Below, in pieces: positions 6,787 to 15,128 of a DNA stretch of 26,834 nucleotides. Location of the stretch: positions 1 to 26,834 of the IMG/VR virus record IMGVR_UViG_3300021438_000062. One strand, written 5' to 3'. Origin of the DNA: a virus. The position numbers were made by a program, and so were the translations under genes. The notes under the pieces were generated by a model. It saw nothing but the letters and a program-made list of their open reading frames with translations, ran no database searches and was not told the origin of the DNA. How positions within the stretch are numbered: the first letter of the stretch is position 1; each line of letters opens with the position of its first letter.

Positions 6787-7581
6787 TTAAAGAACTACTG
6801 TCTTTTGGCCAGGAGTCTGCAATTGATCGTATGAGGATATTGGAGCAGTGTTGCCAAATTGATTGACTGCGAAACTACCGAGATTGCCAAGCGTTGAACC
6901 CATAGTTCCCCACATGTTTCCTTGCTGATTTCCTGCGCTAGTGTTTGATTGCATAGCACTAGGTGCAATACCCTGTGCAAGCGCCCAAGGAGCCTGTGCT
7001 GCGCTGTAACCTAGCTTAGTGATATCGCCAAGCATGCCGGACTGCTGTGCTGCTCCAGCCATGCGAGTTTTCTGTCCTGCAAGATTGGTATTAAACGCAT
7101 TCATATACGCTTGCTGCGCTCTTTCCCATGCAGACTGAAAGCCAGTAGCCGCTTGTTTCTGTCCAAATCCTTGTGCTGCTTGCAACTGAGCGCCAGAAAG
7201 CAATCCGCCACGCGCTGCTGCTGACTGTGCTAGCTCTTTCTGTCCTTGCTGAAGCTGAAACTGATAGCCTGGTGTTGCTTGCAATTCAGCCAAATTACGC
7301 ACCATTGGCGTATACAATGGCGATTGTGCGTACATTTCAGGCGTGTATTCCTGATACTGAGACTGCTGTAACAAACCTGGCAGCATTTCCCGGTAGCGTT
7401 GCGCCCCTTCTCTGCCAAGTCTGCGATAAGGCTGCATGTCTTTGTAAGATCCAGCCCAGATGTCTTGCATCATTTTTTGATTAGCTGCGTTTGCCGCGCT
7501 ACTCGCACCCGCTGAGATGCCAGCACCGGCCATAGATCCGACTGCGCCTATTGTTGCTGCTCCAATTAATGCACCAGCCAT
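6787..7581 (-). CDS. DNA-transfer (ejection) protein, P22 gp7-like
   Basis: This 264-residue protein begins with a Gly and Ala-rich hydrophobic region (about residues 1-33, MAGALIGAATIGAVGSMAGA) typical of gp7-like ejection proteins and possibly membrane-active. It is followed by a helical segment with DMQPYRRLGREGAQRY and a Gln and Ala-rich body (about residues 95-215) that contains LAQSAAARGGLLSGAQLQAA. Similar GGLLSG-containing segments occur widely in phage proteins annotated as internal or DNA-transfer proteins. It is the first gene of the ejection block, the same relative place as P22 gp7. In P22, gp7 is thought to help form a conduit through the envelope; function here is inferred from these similarities. 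Confidence 0.75.
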   Translation of the reverse strand: MAGALIGAATIGAVGSMAGAGISAGASSAANAANQKMMQDIWAGSYKDMQPYRRLGREGAQRYREMLPGLLQQSQYQEYTPEMYAQSPLYTPMVRNLAELQATPGYQFQLQQGQKELAQSAAARGGLLSGAQLQAAQGFGQKQAATGFQSAWERAQQAYMNAFNTNLAGQKTRMAGAAQQSGMLGDITKLGYSAAQAPWALAQGIAPSAMQSNTSAGNQQGNMWGTMGSTLGNLGSFAVNQFGNTAPISSYDQLQTPGQKTVVL

Positions 7582-7583
7582 AG

Positions 7584-8039
7584 CTATACCTCTAAAAGTT
7601 CAATGCGTTTCTGATATTCATCATACGTTTCAGTGAATATCTGCTCTTCAATTTCATCAACTGAGTCAGTGTCAGAGCAATGTACGTTTATCCAGCTAGT
7701 GTCGGTTTCACAGTAGATTGCCCTTTGCGTACCAGGCTTAGTGATAAACATATCAGGTCCAATGATTATACTCTTTTTACCATGTTCGTTATAAACATGA
7801 CACTTGCCAAATAAGACAATGCAAACATGCTCTTTTGCATGTACTTTTGTAATAACCGTTATGCCAGCAGGAACATAGTTACGTCTTGCATACATTCCTT
7901 TGCAAAACAAATGATCCACTGGCGGTTCAAATTCCTGCATCAAACCGCGCTTACAGGACTCCTCCATGACATGACGCAATGTCTCTATGCGCTTTATGCC
8001 AATAGGAACAAGATCAGTGCTTACTTTTTCTTGCAACAT
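7584..8039 (-). CDS. Cupin-fold phage protein
   Basis: This 151-residue protein has a helical N-terminal third and a small beta-barrel core. MYARRNYVPAGITVITKVHA leads to His67 and His71, then a strand ending in FGKCHVYNEHG, then GPDMFITKPGTQRA with the cupin-like Pro-Gly turn (residues 102-103), and a late WINVHC with His120. The classic second-motif His is replaced by Ala or Ile near residues 107-108, so metal binding may be altered. The acidic C-terminus is probably helical. Related cupin-like genes occur beside tail and ejection genes in other podoviruses. It occupies the place of gp26 or gp14 in the P22 order. Whether it is a virion part or an enzyme cannot be told. Confidence 0.7.
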   Translation of the reverse strand: MLQEKVSTDLVPIGIKRIETLRHVMEESCKRGLMQEFEPPVDHLFCKGMYARRNYVPAGITVITKVHAKEHVCIVLFGKCHVYNEHGKKSIIIGPDMFITKPGTQRAIYCETDTSWINVHCSDTDSVDEIEEQIFTETYDEYQKRIELLEV

Positions 8040-8053
8040 GAAAAATTAGACTC

Positions 8054-10204
8054 TTATTGCCCTGTCAACCATGCTTCGTAGTTTATATCAATGTATCCAA
8101 AGTTGTTGATTCCGTAGCCAAACCAATCAAAGTATGTTGGCGTAATGACTCCAAGCATTACACCAATTGCGCCAGCGTAATTTTCGCTTTCATTTGCAAA
8201 TCTAATGTTTATCGACACATTAGGAGTTTGCGGGAATGCGGTTGGAAAATAAACGCGCTTCCAAGGACTAATGCCAGCAGTACCAGTGATCATGTAGAAA
8301 CTTCCATAGCCAGTGCTGCTCATAAAATCTCTATCACCGCCATTCTGGGCTTGGCCCATAGCGTATCTACTGTTTGCTGTATTTGTTATATTAAATTTAG
8401 CGCCAGTAATGTTCATGATGTTCGGGCAAACATACGCTCTTGCAGTATCAAGAATTGCTATGCCGCCACAAGGACCATACAATTGATTTGATGCAATAAG
8501 AATTGTTTCTGTAGTTGAGGAGGTGTAACCAGATCCGTTTCCAGCGCCATTCTGCAATGTAATGGCATATCCACCAGTAGCAGCACCAAGAGTGTTTGAT
8601 GTGATTGTAATGTTGTTAGCTTTTTGTCCATCTACAAGGACAGCAAATGGCCCAAATGATGACAATTGATTACCAGTAATTACAATTTGATTTGGAAAAC
8701 CACCAGTAGAACTACCGCCGTAGATTGCTATCGGACCTACGCTTGCGCCTTCAGCAGAATTTCCAACAAAAAAACCAAGGTTAAGATCATTTGCTGAAGG
8801 ATTAAGATACCAATGATATTGACCAGCAAGGAACTTGTTGCCAGTCATTTTTAATCCACCAGAAGACACTTGATACACATGAGCAAAAGCGCTACCCGCC
8901 GTGTACCCAACCCAAAAATCCATGTAGTTGTTGGTTATGAACGAATCGCCATAATCATTTTGCCATGAGCCAGAAGATCCATTTGCAACATAAACATCAA
9001 CATAAGCAGTGTTTGCCATGTAGCAATTGCTGACATTAAATGCAGCCGCATTAGCAAAAAACAACGAATAATAGCCAAACACAAAATGGCAATTAAAAAT
9101 CTTTGTGCCAAAATTAACGGCTTGTCCTGCTACTCCAGCATAAACACTGACGTAAGTGCCTGCGCTTCTTGCAGGATTTCCAAGAGACACCCAAGCTGAT
9201 CCATTCCATTGCCAAATGTAATTCTGTGAATTGACAAGCGGACTTGAAGGATGTCTTAAACTAGAAGGAGCAGCAACAATGTATTTATCGCCAACAGAGG
9301 GAGAAGCCGGAAGATAGTAATAATCCCAGACAGTTCCTTTGATTGATGCAATAGCTTCTGGTTGAAATCCTACATTTTGAAATACAACTTCTGCACCAGT
9401 ACCTACAGTAAACGCATCCCCAGAAAATGAGCTAGATACTTGAAATACAGTGCCAACCGTAGGCAATGCTGTACTTGCGTTTTGTTCAAACAGATAAGAT
9501 GTCTGTGGATTGTCACCAAGGATCGTGCAAGTATCGTTGATGTAAATTGCGCCAGTAATGCTCCAGATACCAGATTTAAAGTACAGTGTCCTACCGGGAT
9601 TGGCTGTAATGGCCGTCTGAATCGCTGATGTGCTTGTGCCATACGTTGCAGCAACATCCACAAATCCTTTGCTTGCTGCGCTATTAAACGTAGTCCAATC
9701 CGTACTGGTCAGATAGCCATTTGTAGATCCATTGGCCGCTGGCATACTGATCGCTGGATTGACTCCTCCAGAGGAAACAACTGGAGATGTTCCAGTGACA
9801 GAATTTACATAAGTTCCAGCAGGCTGTTTATTATTAAACGTAGTCCAATCAGCGGCGCTTAAGTAGCCATTGGATGAACTAGTTGCTTGCGAAATGCTGA
9901 TGTTTGGCGCAGATCCGCCAGAAGATGCGATTGGCGCAGTGCCAGTGACTGAGGAAACAACTGACGAACCAGGATTGGCGTTGACCCATGCAGATCCATT
10001 CCACCAGACCGGCGTATTCTGTGTCGTATCAAAATAAGGCTGACCAATAGACAGATTATTTGTTGGCCGTCCAGCAGTCGATCCAGCACCAGTAATGCTG
10101 TTAATGATGATCTGCACTCTATCAAACCATTGCTGCCAAACAGCCGTAACTTTGCTTGTCAGAGGAATAATAGACGATTGAAATGGAGCCTTTGGCAAAC
10201 TCAC
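8054..10204 (-). CDS. Beta-helix tailspike or fibre with inserted DUF2793-like module
   Basis: This 716-residue protein starts at a GTG that overlaps the upstream stop by four bases, with GAGG seven bases before it. Residues 1-75 contain a helix (AVWQQWFDRVQIIINSITGA) and a YFDTTQNTPVWWNGSAWV motif. Two tandem repeats follow (about residues 82-125 and 132-174), each with VTGT, SSGG and NGYL then DWTTFN. From about residue 181 the pattern of short Gly and Asn-rich strands (for example ITGAIYINDTCTILGDNPQT) indicates a right-handed parallel beta-helix. Residues 290-340 look like an inserted module (SVGDKYIV then WQWNGSAWV). The helix and the terminal strand domain resemble the spike at 13247-14983. 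The likely role is binding or cleaving host polysaccharide; no catalytic residues can be assigned. Confidence 0.82.
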   Translation of the reverse strand: MSLPKAPFQSSIIPLTSKVTAVWQQWFDRVQIIINSITGAGSTAGRPTNNLSIGQPYFDTTQNTPVWWNGSAWVNANPGSSVVSSVTGTAPIASSGGSAPNISISQATSSSNGYLSAADWTTFNNKQPAGTYVNSVTGTSPVVSSGGVNPAISMPAANGSTNGYLTSTDWTTFNSAASKGFVDVAATYGTSTSAIQTAITANPGRTLYFKSGIWSITGAIYINDTCTILGDNPQTSYLFEQNASTALPTVGTVFQVSSSFSGDAFTVGTGAEVVFQNVGFQPEAIASIKGTVWDYYYLPASPSVGDKYIVAAPSSLRHPSSPLVNSQNYIWQWNGSAWVSLGNPARSAGTYVSVYAGVAGQAVNFGTKIFNCHFVFGYYSLFFANAAAFNVSNCYMANTAYVDVYVANGSSGSWQNDYGDSFITNNYMDFWVGYTAGSAFAHVYQVSSGGLKMTGNKFLAGQYHWYLNPSANDLNLGFFVGNSAEGASVGPIAIYGGSSTGGFPNQIVITGNQLSSFGPFAVLVDGQKANNITITSNTLGAATGGYAITLQNGAGNGSGYTSSTTETILIASNQLYGPCGGIAILDTARAYVCPNIMNITGAKFNITNTANSRYAMGQAQNGGDRDFMSSTGYGSFYMITGTAGISPWKRVYFPTAFPQTPNVSINIRFANESENYAGAIGVMLGVITPTYFDWFGYGINNFGYIDINYEAWLTGQ
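9683..9961 (-). repeat. Tandem repeats inside the spike gene (VTGT...DWTTFN units)
   Basis: Two adjacent units of about 44 residues encode VTGTxP, SSGG, a short IS strand, NGYL and DWTTFN. At DNA level the 18 bases attaaacgtagtccaatc are identical at 9683-9700 and 9833-9850, exactly 150 bases apart, so the unit length is 150 bases. Such units are typical of extensible fibre shafts. Confidence 0.85.
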
Positions 10205-12105
10205 TTTGCTGCCTCAGTTGCGTATGCAGCCGCCGACATCATGACAACTTTTACCGGATCTGTGATTCGGAACTTAAACACATAGTTACGGCTAACACCC
10301 AAGCGCCTCCATTCAGCGCGTTTAAGATATTCACCGGCCTGACCAAAGCTAGTCCACATTTCATTACCGTATGTGTATCCACCGTCACGGCTGACTTGCA
10401 ACATCGCTTGCGGGTTATAAATCATCGGCAAGTCTTCAGTTGCATAGCCTGAGATCAGGTCTTGGCCTAGTTCCGTATCCAGTATGCTGTCGTTTTCAGC
10501 AGCCAGAAACACTTCAACTTGCGTTGGCATGAGCCTGGTTGCATCACCAGTACCTTGCTCCATATCGAGCCTGAGCCTGTATATATGGAGTTTGTTAAAC
10601 GATGTGCTAGCAAAGAAATGAGGCGTAATTAGCTCTCTAGCAATGTAATCGCCATTGTCTGTGTAAGTGTTGACATCATAAGTGTAGAGATTGCCATTGC
10701 GATAATCAGACACATAAATTTCATTCTGGAACTGCGTAGACCTCAAACTGTAATGCCTAGTGTCAGATCCTGACGTAAGATCAGACCAGACATCAGACGT
10801 TGCGTCATACATCCAGGTCTTTGCTTCAGCTTGAAAAGATATGACGTAGAAGTCATGTCCTGCAAGACGATAGGAATATGCAATCGCATCCTCTGGCGAT
10901 TCATAGCTATTGAACAAAAAGTCCAAATCTGGCGTAGAGACTGGTACACAGCGATAGTTGTCAACTCGAACAACGGATATCCCGCCGCGTCTTGAGCGTC
11001 CAAGATAAAACAATTCTCCAGCGCATCTTGCATAAGATCGGACAGCAACCAGACCTACGTCAGTCGGAGAGCCAGCAATTCTTTGCAACGGAAAAGGATA
11101 TGCGCCAGTGTTTTGCCAGTATTCTTGAGATGCAGCGCCTAGAAGCACTAGACAGCCATTGTCTACAGTGACGGCTTGCAAATTATCCGTGTATGCTTCT
11201 TTGCTAGCAAACTGCAAAGGATCCCAGTAGAAGCCATCATAAGAGCCTGACAGCCAGAACTGTTTAGTACCGACAACATTGACAATGAAATAGCTGTCTA
11301 GGAACGTGACAGTCGTAGCTTTTGGAAAGTTTGTTCCAGTGTAAGCTGTATTGATCTGTCTAAAATTATTAACGATTTGCAATACGCCAGTGGCTGTTGA
11401 GACAGTGCCAGAGCTAATCGTGAACTCATTGGCGTTTGTGCATACACCAGTACCAGGCGTAGTGCCGGTTGCAGTAAAGACTACGCCGACCTCATTAGCC
11501 GCAGCGCCTACAAGAGTAAAGTTAGAAGATCCGACTGATTGAATGACATATTCAGTGCCTATAACCAATGCAGTTGCATTAGCCTGTATAAGCTGCACCG
11601 TGTAGTCATTTTCAAAGACATTGTAGTTATCGCCTAGGACATGAATAATCTGACCCGTCTTGCGCGTAGTTAATGTCTCAGTAATCGTAATCGTTGCGCT
11701 AACTTTGCTGTACGGAAGATCCCCAGTAGTCGGCTGATAAATATAGCCAGATACGCCATCAACAATCATTAGCTGAGTGCCATTGTCAGCCATAGACACA
11801 GTGCCAGAGCTAGTCAGCAACGTGCCACGATTCTTTTGCGTACCGTCAGGAAAGATTTCAACTAGCTGATCGTATGCAACCGCAAACATTCTGTTTTGCG
11901 ACTGAAACCACCAGAGGCCACGAATAGGATTAGCGCCAAGAGAAATAAACGGCTTTAGACCCGGAGTGCCGTATGCAACAAGATTAGACTTATCTTTCTC
12001 TGGCTTAATTTCAAGAAAAAGATTCTGGCGTTTTTGAGCAGTAACAGCGCGAGAACGTCCTGCAACACCAGGGCCTAGGATCGGAAGTTGCATTGTTTCA
12101 GGCAT
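10201..12105 (-). CDS. Packaged-DNA stabilisation / tail hub protein, P22 gp10-like
   Basis: This 634-residue protein matches the gp10 (Phage_stabilise) pattern: an opening LPILGPGVAGRSRAVTAQKR with a following ENLY-like NLF segment, YGTPGLKPF, IRGLWWFQSQNRMFAVAY, and later QEYWQNTGAYPFPLQRI and a C-terminal GNEMWTSFGQAGEYLKRAEW. In P22, gp10 joins the gp4 ring to the needle and the tailspikes and keeps packaged DNA inside. It is longer than P22 gp10 (472 residues). Much of the excess lies around residues 135-245, which include the mobile-looking segment GTEYVIQSVGSSNFTLVGAA. The gene follows the gp4-like gene with a two-base gap, as expected for this pair, and its stop overlaps the GTG of the next spike gene. 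Confidence 0.88.
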   Translation of the reverse strand: MPETMQLPILGPGVAGRSRAVTAQKRQNLFLEIKPEKDKSNLVAYGTPGLKPFISLGANPIRGLWWFQSQNRMFAVAYDQLVEIFPDGTQKNRGTLLTSSGTVSMADNGTQLMIVDGVSGYIYQPTTGDLPYSKVSATITITETLTTRKTGQIIHVLGDNYNVFENDYTVQLIQANATALVIGTEYVIQSVGSSNFTLVGAAANEVGVVFTATGTTPGTGVCTNANEFTISSGTVSTATGVLQIVNNFRQINTAYTGTNFPKATTVTFLDSYFIVNVVGTKQFWLSGSYDGFYWDPLQFASKEAYTDNLQAVTVDNGCLVLLGAASQEYWQNTGAYPFPLQRIAGSPTDVGLVAVRSYARCAGELFYLGRSRRGGISVVRVDNYRCVPVSTPDLDFLFNSYESPEDAIAYSYRLAGHDFYVISFQAEAKTWMYDATSDVWSDLTSGSDTRHYSLRSTQFQNEIYVSDYRNGNLYTYDVNTYTDNGDYIARELITPHFFASTSFNKLHIYRLRLDMEQGTGDATRLMPTQVEVFLAAENDSILDTELGQDLISGYATEDLPMIYNPQAMLQVSRDGGYTYGNEMWTSFGQAGEYLKRAEWRRLGVSRNYVFKFRITDPVKVVMMSAAAYATEAAK

Positions 12106-12107
12106 GA

Positions 12108-13229
12108 TTAGCGCCCCATCGAGTCCGAATATATATTATAACGTAATTGAGACGTATTCATTAACGCCACATCTGTTTGCAACGTCACAGTGCGCTGATT
12201 GAGACGCTTAACACGTTTAAGTGCATTAATCGCAAGTTGTACAGTCGTAGGGCGAATATCAAACTGATACTCTTCAGCTATACGCACTGCAAGATTAAAT
12301 ACAATCGCTTCCCAGTAGCCAGGAGGGAATGACATGTAAGATGTCGGATCTAAGATCATGTCAAACGGCTTCCAAGAGGTCAGATTGATATATGCTGGAC
12401 CCTGCGTACTGGGATCGTTTGGCGCAAAGATTGGATAAATATAGACTTCAGCCAGCGGAAAAGACGGCTGATAGTAAATGTAGTTCGGAAAGTTAGTGCT
12501 GAGAGTCTTCAGACGCACTGCGTTGTAGTCATCATAACCAAGCACTTGCATTGGATAGCTGACAGGAATCGAGCCGTTGTTGAGGATCAGATACGCATCA
12601 ACAATCTTCATTGGCCTAGAAGTGTTGAAATCGCCACCATAGCCCATGCTGTACGGATTCTGACCAGACACTAGCGGGAACTGCTCACGAATCACCTGAT
12701 ACAGCGTCAATTCATCTGCTGACCAGCTATCAAGCATACGATTCAAAGATTCTAGGCCGTCTTGCAGTTCTGATGCTGTCAGATCCGTATCAACCGCTGA
12801 TACCTGAATAAGACGCATCGCTGCACGGATAATGTCATTGCCGGTATACATCTGGCCGACATTCTGTGCAGTCTTTGTGCTAACAGCTACTGGACTTGGA
12901 GCATCCCAGAGCGCAGGATTTTCTTCCCAGAGTAAGATAGAAAGATCCCAGATTGGACCTGGCAAAGACCAAATGTTAGTGATTGTTGATGACCTGACAA
13001 GATTGCCGCCAGCAATCATGAAGTCATACTGGATTGAACCGTCAACAAAATAACACTCTACGATCCCTGTAGAGATGTTAATCGGCTGTTCAATGATTTG
13101 CGTACATGCAGAGTCACTATAGACCGGAACAATTGTGCTAGTTCCTGCATACAAAAACTCGCCATAGGCAGTTTCGCCAATGTATGCACCAATCGGAGGA
13201 ACAAGAGTTAGCGTAAAGAAACTAGACAT
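12108..13229 (-). CDS. gp4-like head-completion protein fused to an N-terminal fibre-type domain
   Basis: This protein has 373 residues, over twice the 166 of P22 gp4. Residues 1-90 form a domain with GEFLYAGTSTIVPVYSDS and a GSIQYDFMIAGG element, closely resembling the AGTST attachment domain of the tail fibre at 2552-3739. A Trp and Pro-rich linker (about residues 90-125) follows. From residue 128 the gp4-like core begins: GNDIIRAAMRLIQVSA, then DGLESLNRMLDSWSADELTL, then NPYSMGYGGD, FPPGYWEAIVFNLAVRIAEE and a helix-rich end. In P22, gp4 binds the portal after packaging and starts neck assembly. The pairing with the gp10-like gene supports the assignment. The added domain might dock a fibre on the neck. 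Confidence 0.85.
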   Translation of the reverse strand: MSSFFTLTLVPPIGAYIGETAYGEFLYAGTSTIVPVYSDSACTQIIEQPINISTGIVECYFVDGSIQYDFMIAGGNLVRSSTITNIWSLPGPIWDLSILLWEENPALWDAPSPVAVSTKTAQNVGQMYTGNDIIRAAMRLIQVSAVDTDLTASELQDGLESLNRMLDSWSADELTLYQVIREQFPLVSGQNPYSMGYGGDFNTSRPMKIVDAYLILNNGSIPVSYPMQVLGYDDYNAVRLKTLSTNFPNYIYYQPSFPLAEVYIYPIFAPNDPSTQGPAYINLTSWKPFDMILDPTSYMSFPPGYWEAIVFNLAVRIAEEYQFDIRPTTVQLAINALKRVKRLNQRTVTLQTDVALMNTSQLRYNIYSDSMGR

Positions 13230-13246
13230 TTAATTGTTCCTATAAA

Positions 13247-14983
13247 TTAAAAGGGAAACTGTTCTAGTTCTGCTGACCAGAATACATCCGTTGAGTTTAC
13301 GCCATTATTGACTGCAATGACGTACAAGTTAAATCCAGTATTTGTGACATTCTGTACCCATGCAGATACGCCACCGGCTGATCCTCCAGCAATCGTCACC
13401 GTTACATTTGGAATGGCTGATGGCGGGAATACTTGCGGGAAAGTGACTGCAACACTGCCAATGTAGAGAGATCCGTAAGGCGAGTTAGACACTACACCAG
13501 TAGCCAGTCCTTTCTGATTCCAGCCAGTTCCCCAGACAGATGAAGAAGATGTATTGACTGGCGTAGGAAAGTTTCTGTAATCGTTGTAGTCTACACGGCA
13601 ATACAGAGCATTAGCACCAATCTGAATGCCAGCAGACGCAGGAGATCCGCCAACAGCGTAGAACTTGTTTGCAGTGATGTAAATGTCTTGATTGTAATCA
13701 ATGCCAAGACTGTTGTTAGAGTTATGTACTCCAAACGTGTTGCCAGAAATTACAATGTCGTTCAAAAATCCAGATGAATCATTAGCAATCAAACACCATG
13801 AGTTAGTTGCTTCTGCCGCCGTTGGCGTACCAATCTGATTACCATTGATGACAATGCCACCCCAACCATATGAACCTGATTTGCGCCTAAACTTAATTCC
13901 AGCGTATTTGTTGGTTTCAATTGAGCAGTTAGCAATAATTAAGTCACCGACACCTTTAGTTGGCAAAACAGCATTCATGAAGTATCCATGATTGCCGCCA
14001 AGGAACTTACAGCTAGTAATTTTTAAACCGCCAGATGAATATTGCAGTACGCCAGCTTGTTCATCGTCGGAACTGTAGAATCCTGCGCCAAACGTGCAAG
14101 AAGTGATTGATGAATCACCTGAGTCTACGTCTACAACGTTCTGAACAAAGATGCCAGCCCTGCTTGCATTGCTGATATAGCAGCCAATGACCTTAAAGTG
14201 CGGCGCATTGTTAAGGCTGATTCCGTCATATCCGCTATTTGAGTAGACGTTTTGAATAAACGTACCTTGGACTTCGCCAGATGACGGATAGACGCTTAAA
14301 AGAGCGCCAGCAGTCTGAGAATAGACATTGGTTTGCAGCGTAAAGTCTCTAAACATTGGTCCATATACGCCAGGACCACCAACACCATTCCATGTGATGA
14401 TGTTAGTGCTGAATGTTCCAGAGACAACGATTAAAGTTGCTTTAGGACCATCGCCAACCATGCCAGCTCCAGTCGTTGTGATACCGGGATTGACGTAATA
14501 CAGCCCTTTTGGAACGTAAACTAGTTTGCCGGTGTTAAATGCAGCTTGGAATGCAGTCGTATTTGTAGCCGCTGATGCGCTTGGACTAGCGCCATAGTCA
14601 AGAACGTTTGCAGTCGATGCACCTGGCGCATTAACCCAACTTGGCGCACTTGATCCGTTGCATTGCAGAACCTGACCCGCAGTGCCTGGTGCAAGAAAGC
14701 TAGTCGTATTTAGCGCAGACTGATAAGGCAGAGAACCAGCAGCGCCGCCATTGATGTTATTAGTCGTATTGCTGACAACACTTAGGCCGCTGACCTGAGT
14801 TGTGCTGATAGATAATGCAGTTGCATTGCCATTGCCATCAGTGACGGTCTGTAGAGAAGACGTTATGCCACCTGGAACCTGTAGCAGACTAGGATAAGAC
14901 GCTTTTTGCTGTTGCTGACCAAGACTTGACATAAGAAAACCTGCTACGGTTGATATTACTTTACGGACCTTCTTCAGTGCCAT
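13247..14983 (-). CDS. Beta-helix tailspike or fibre, paralogue of the spike at 8054-10204
   Basis: I give the start as the ATG at 14983 (578 residues), which overlaps the upstream small gene by 23 bases. An ATG at 15028 would overlap more; one at 14932, preceded by GCAGG, would give the shape MSSLGQQQQKASYPSLLQVP common in phage fibres and is the main alternative. A Ser, Thr and Asn-rich neck precedes VLDYGASPSASAATNTTAFQ, the usual entry to a pectate-lyase-like beta-helix. Repeated short strands follow. The segment YSSGGLKITSCKFLGGNHGY matches QVSSGGLKMTGNKFLAGQYH in the other spike, and the terminal strand-rich domains also correspond. Host-glycan binding or cleavage is likely, but catalytic residues are not evident. 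Confidence 0.82.
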   Translation of the reverse strand: MALKKVRKVISTVAGFLMSSLGQQQQKASYPSLLQVPGGITSSLQTVTDGNGNATALSISTTQVSGLSVVSNTTNNINGGAAGSLPYQSALNTTSFLAPGTAGQVLQCNGSSAPSWVNAPGASTANVLDYGASPSASAATNTTAFQAAFNTGKLVYVPKGLYYVNPGITTTGAGMVGDGPKATLIVVSGTFSTNIITWNGVGGPGVYGPMFRDFTLQTNVYSQTAGALLSVYPSSGEVQGTFIQNVYSNSGYDGISLNNAPHFKVIGCYISNASRAGIFVQNVVDVDSGDSSITSCTFGAGFYSSDDEQAGVLQYSSGGLKITSCKFLGGNHGYFMNAVLPTKGVGDLIIANCSIETNKYAGIKFRRKSGSYGWGGIVINGNQIGTPTAAEATNSWCLIANDSSGFLNDIVISGNTFGVHNSNNSLGIDYNQDIYITANKFYAVGGSPASAGIQIGANALYCRVDYNDYRNFPTPVNTSSSSVWGTGWNQKGLATGVVSNSPYGSLYIGSVAVTFPQVFPPSAIPNVTVTIAGGSAGGVSAWVQNVTNTGFNLYVIAVNNGVNSTDVFWSAELEQFPF

Positions 14984-15128
14984 TGTTTTCAGACTCTGGC
15001 TTAGTGATCTGATCCTTCGCTTCTTCATTGATTGCGTTAATCAACTGAAAGACCTGTTCGTAGGGCTGCTTGCCAAGATAGCCCATGATGGCGTTGACAA
15101 GGTTTAATGAGAGAGTGATGTCGTTCAT
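14961..15128 (-). CDS. Small conserved-type phage protein preceding a spike gene
   Basis: This 55-residue protein begins MNDITLSLNLVNAIMGYLGK, continues with QPYEQVFQLINAINEEAKDQ and ends in an acidic tail. The pattern of a short amphipathic helix, LVNAI, YLG, QPY and a second helix is familiar from many small phage genes next to tail fibre genes, but it has no known function. The ATG overlaps the HNH endonuclease stop by four bases, and the end overlaps the likely spike start by 23 bases. It may help fibre assembly, which is only suggested by position. Confidence 0.7.
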   Translation of the reverse strand: MNDITLSLNLVNAIMGYLGKQPYEQVFQLINAINEEAKDQITKPESENNGTEEGP

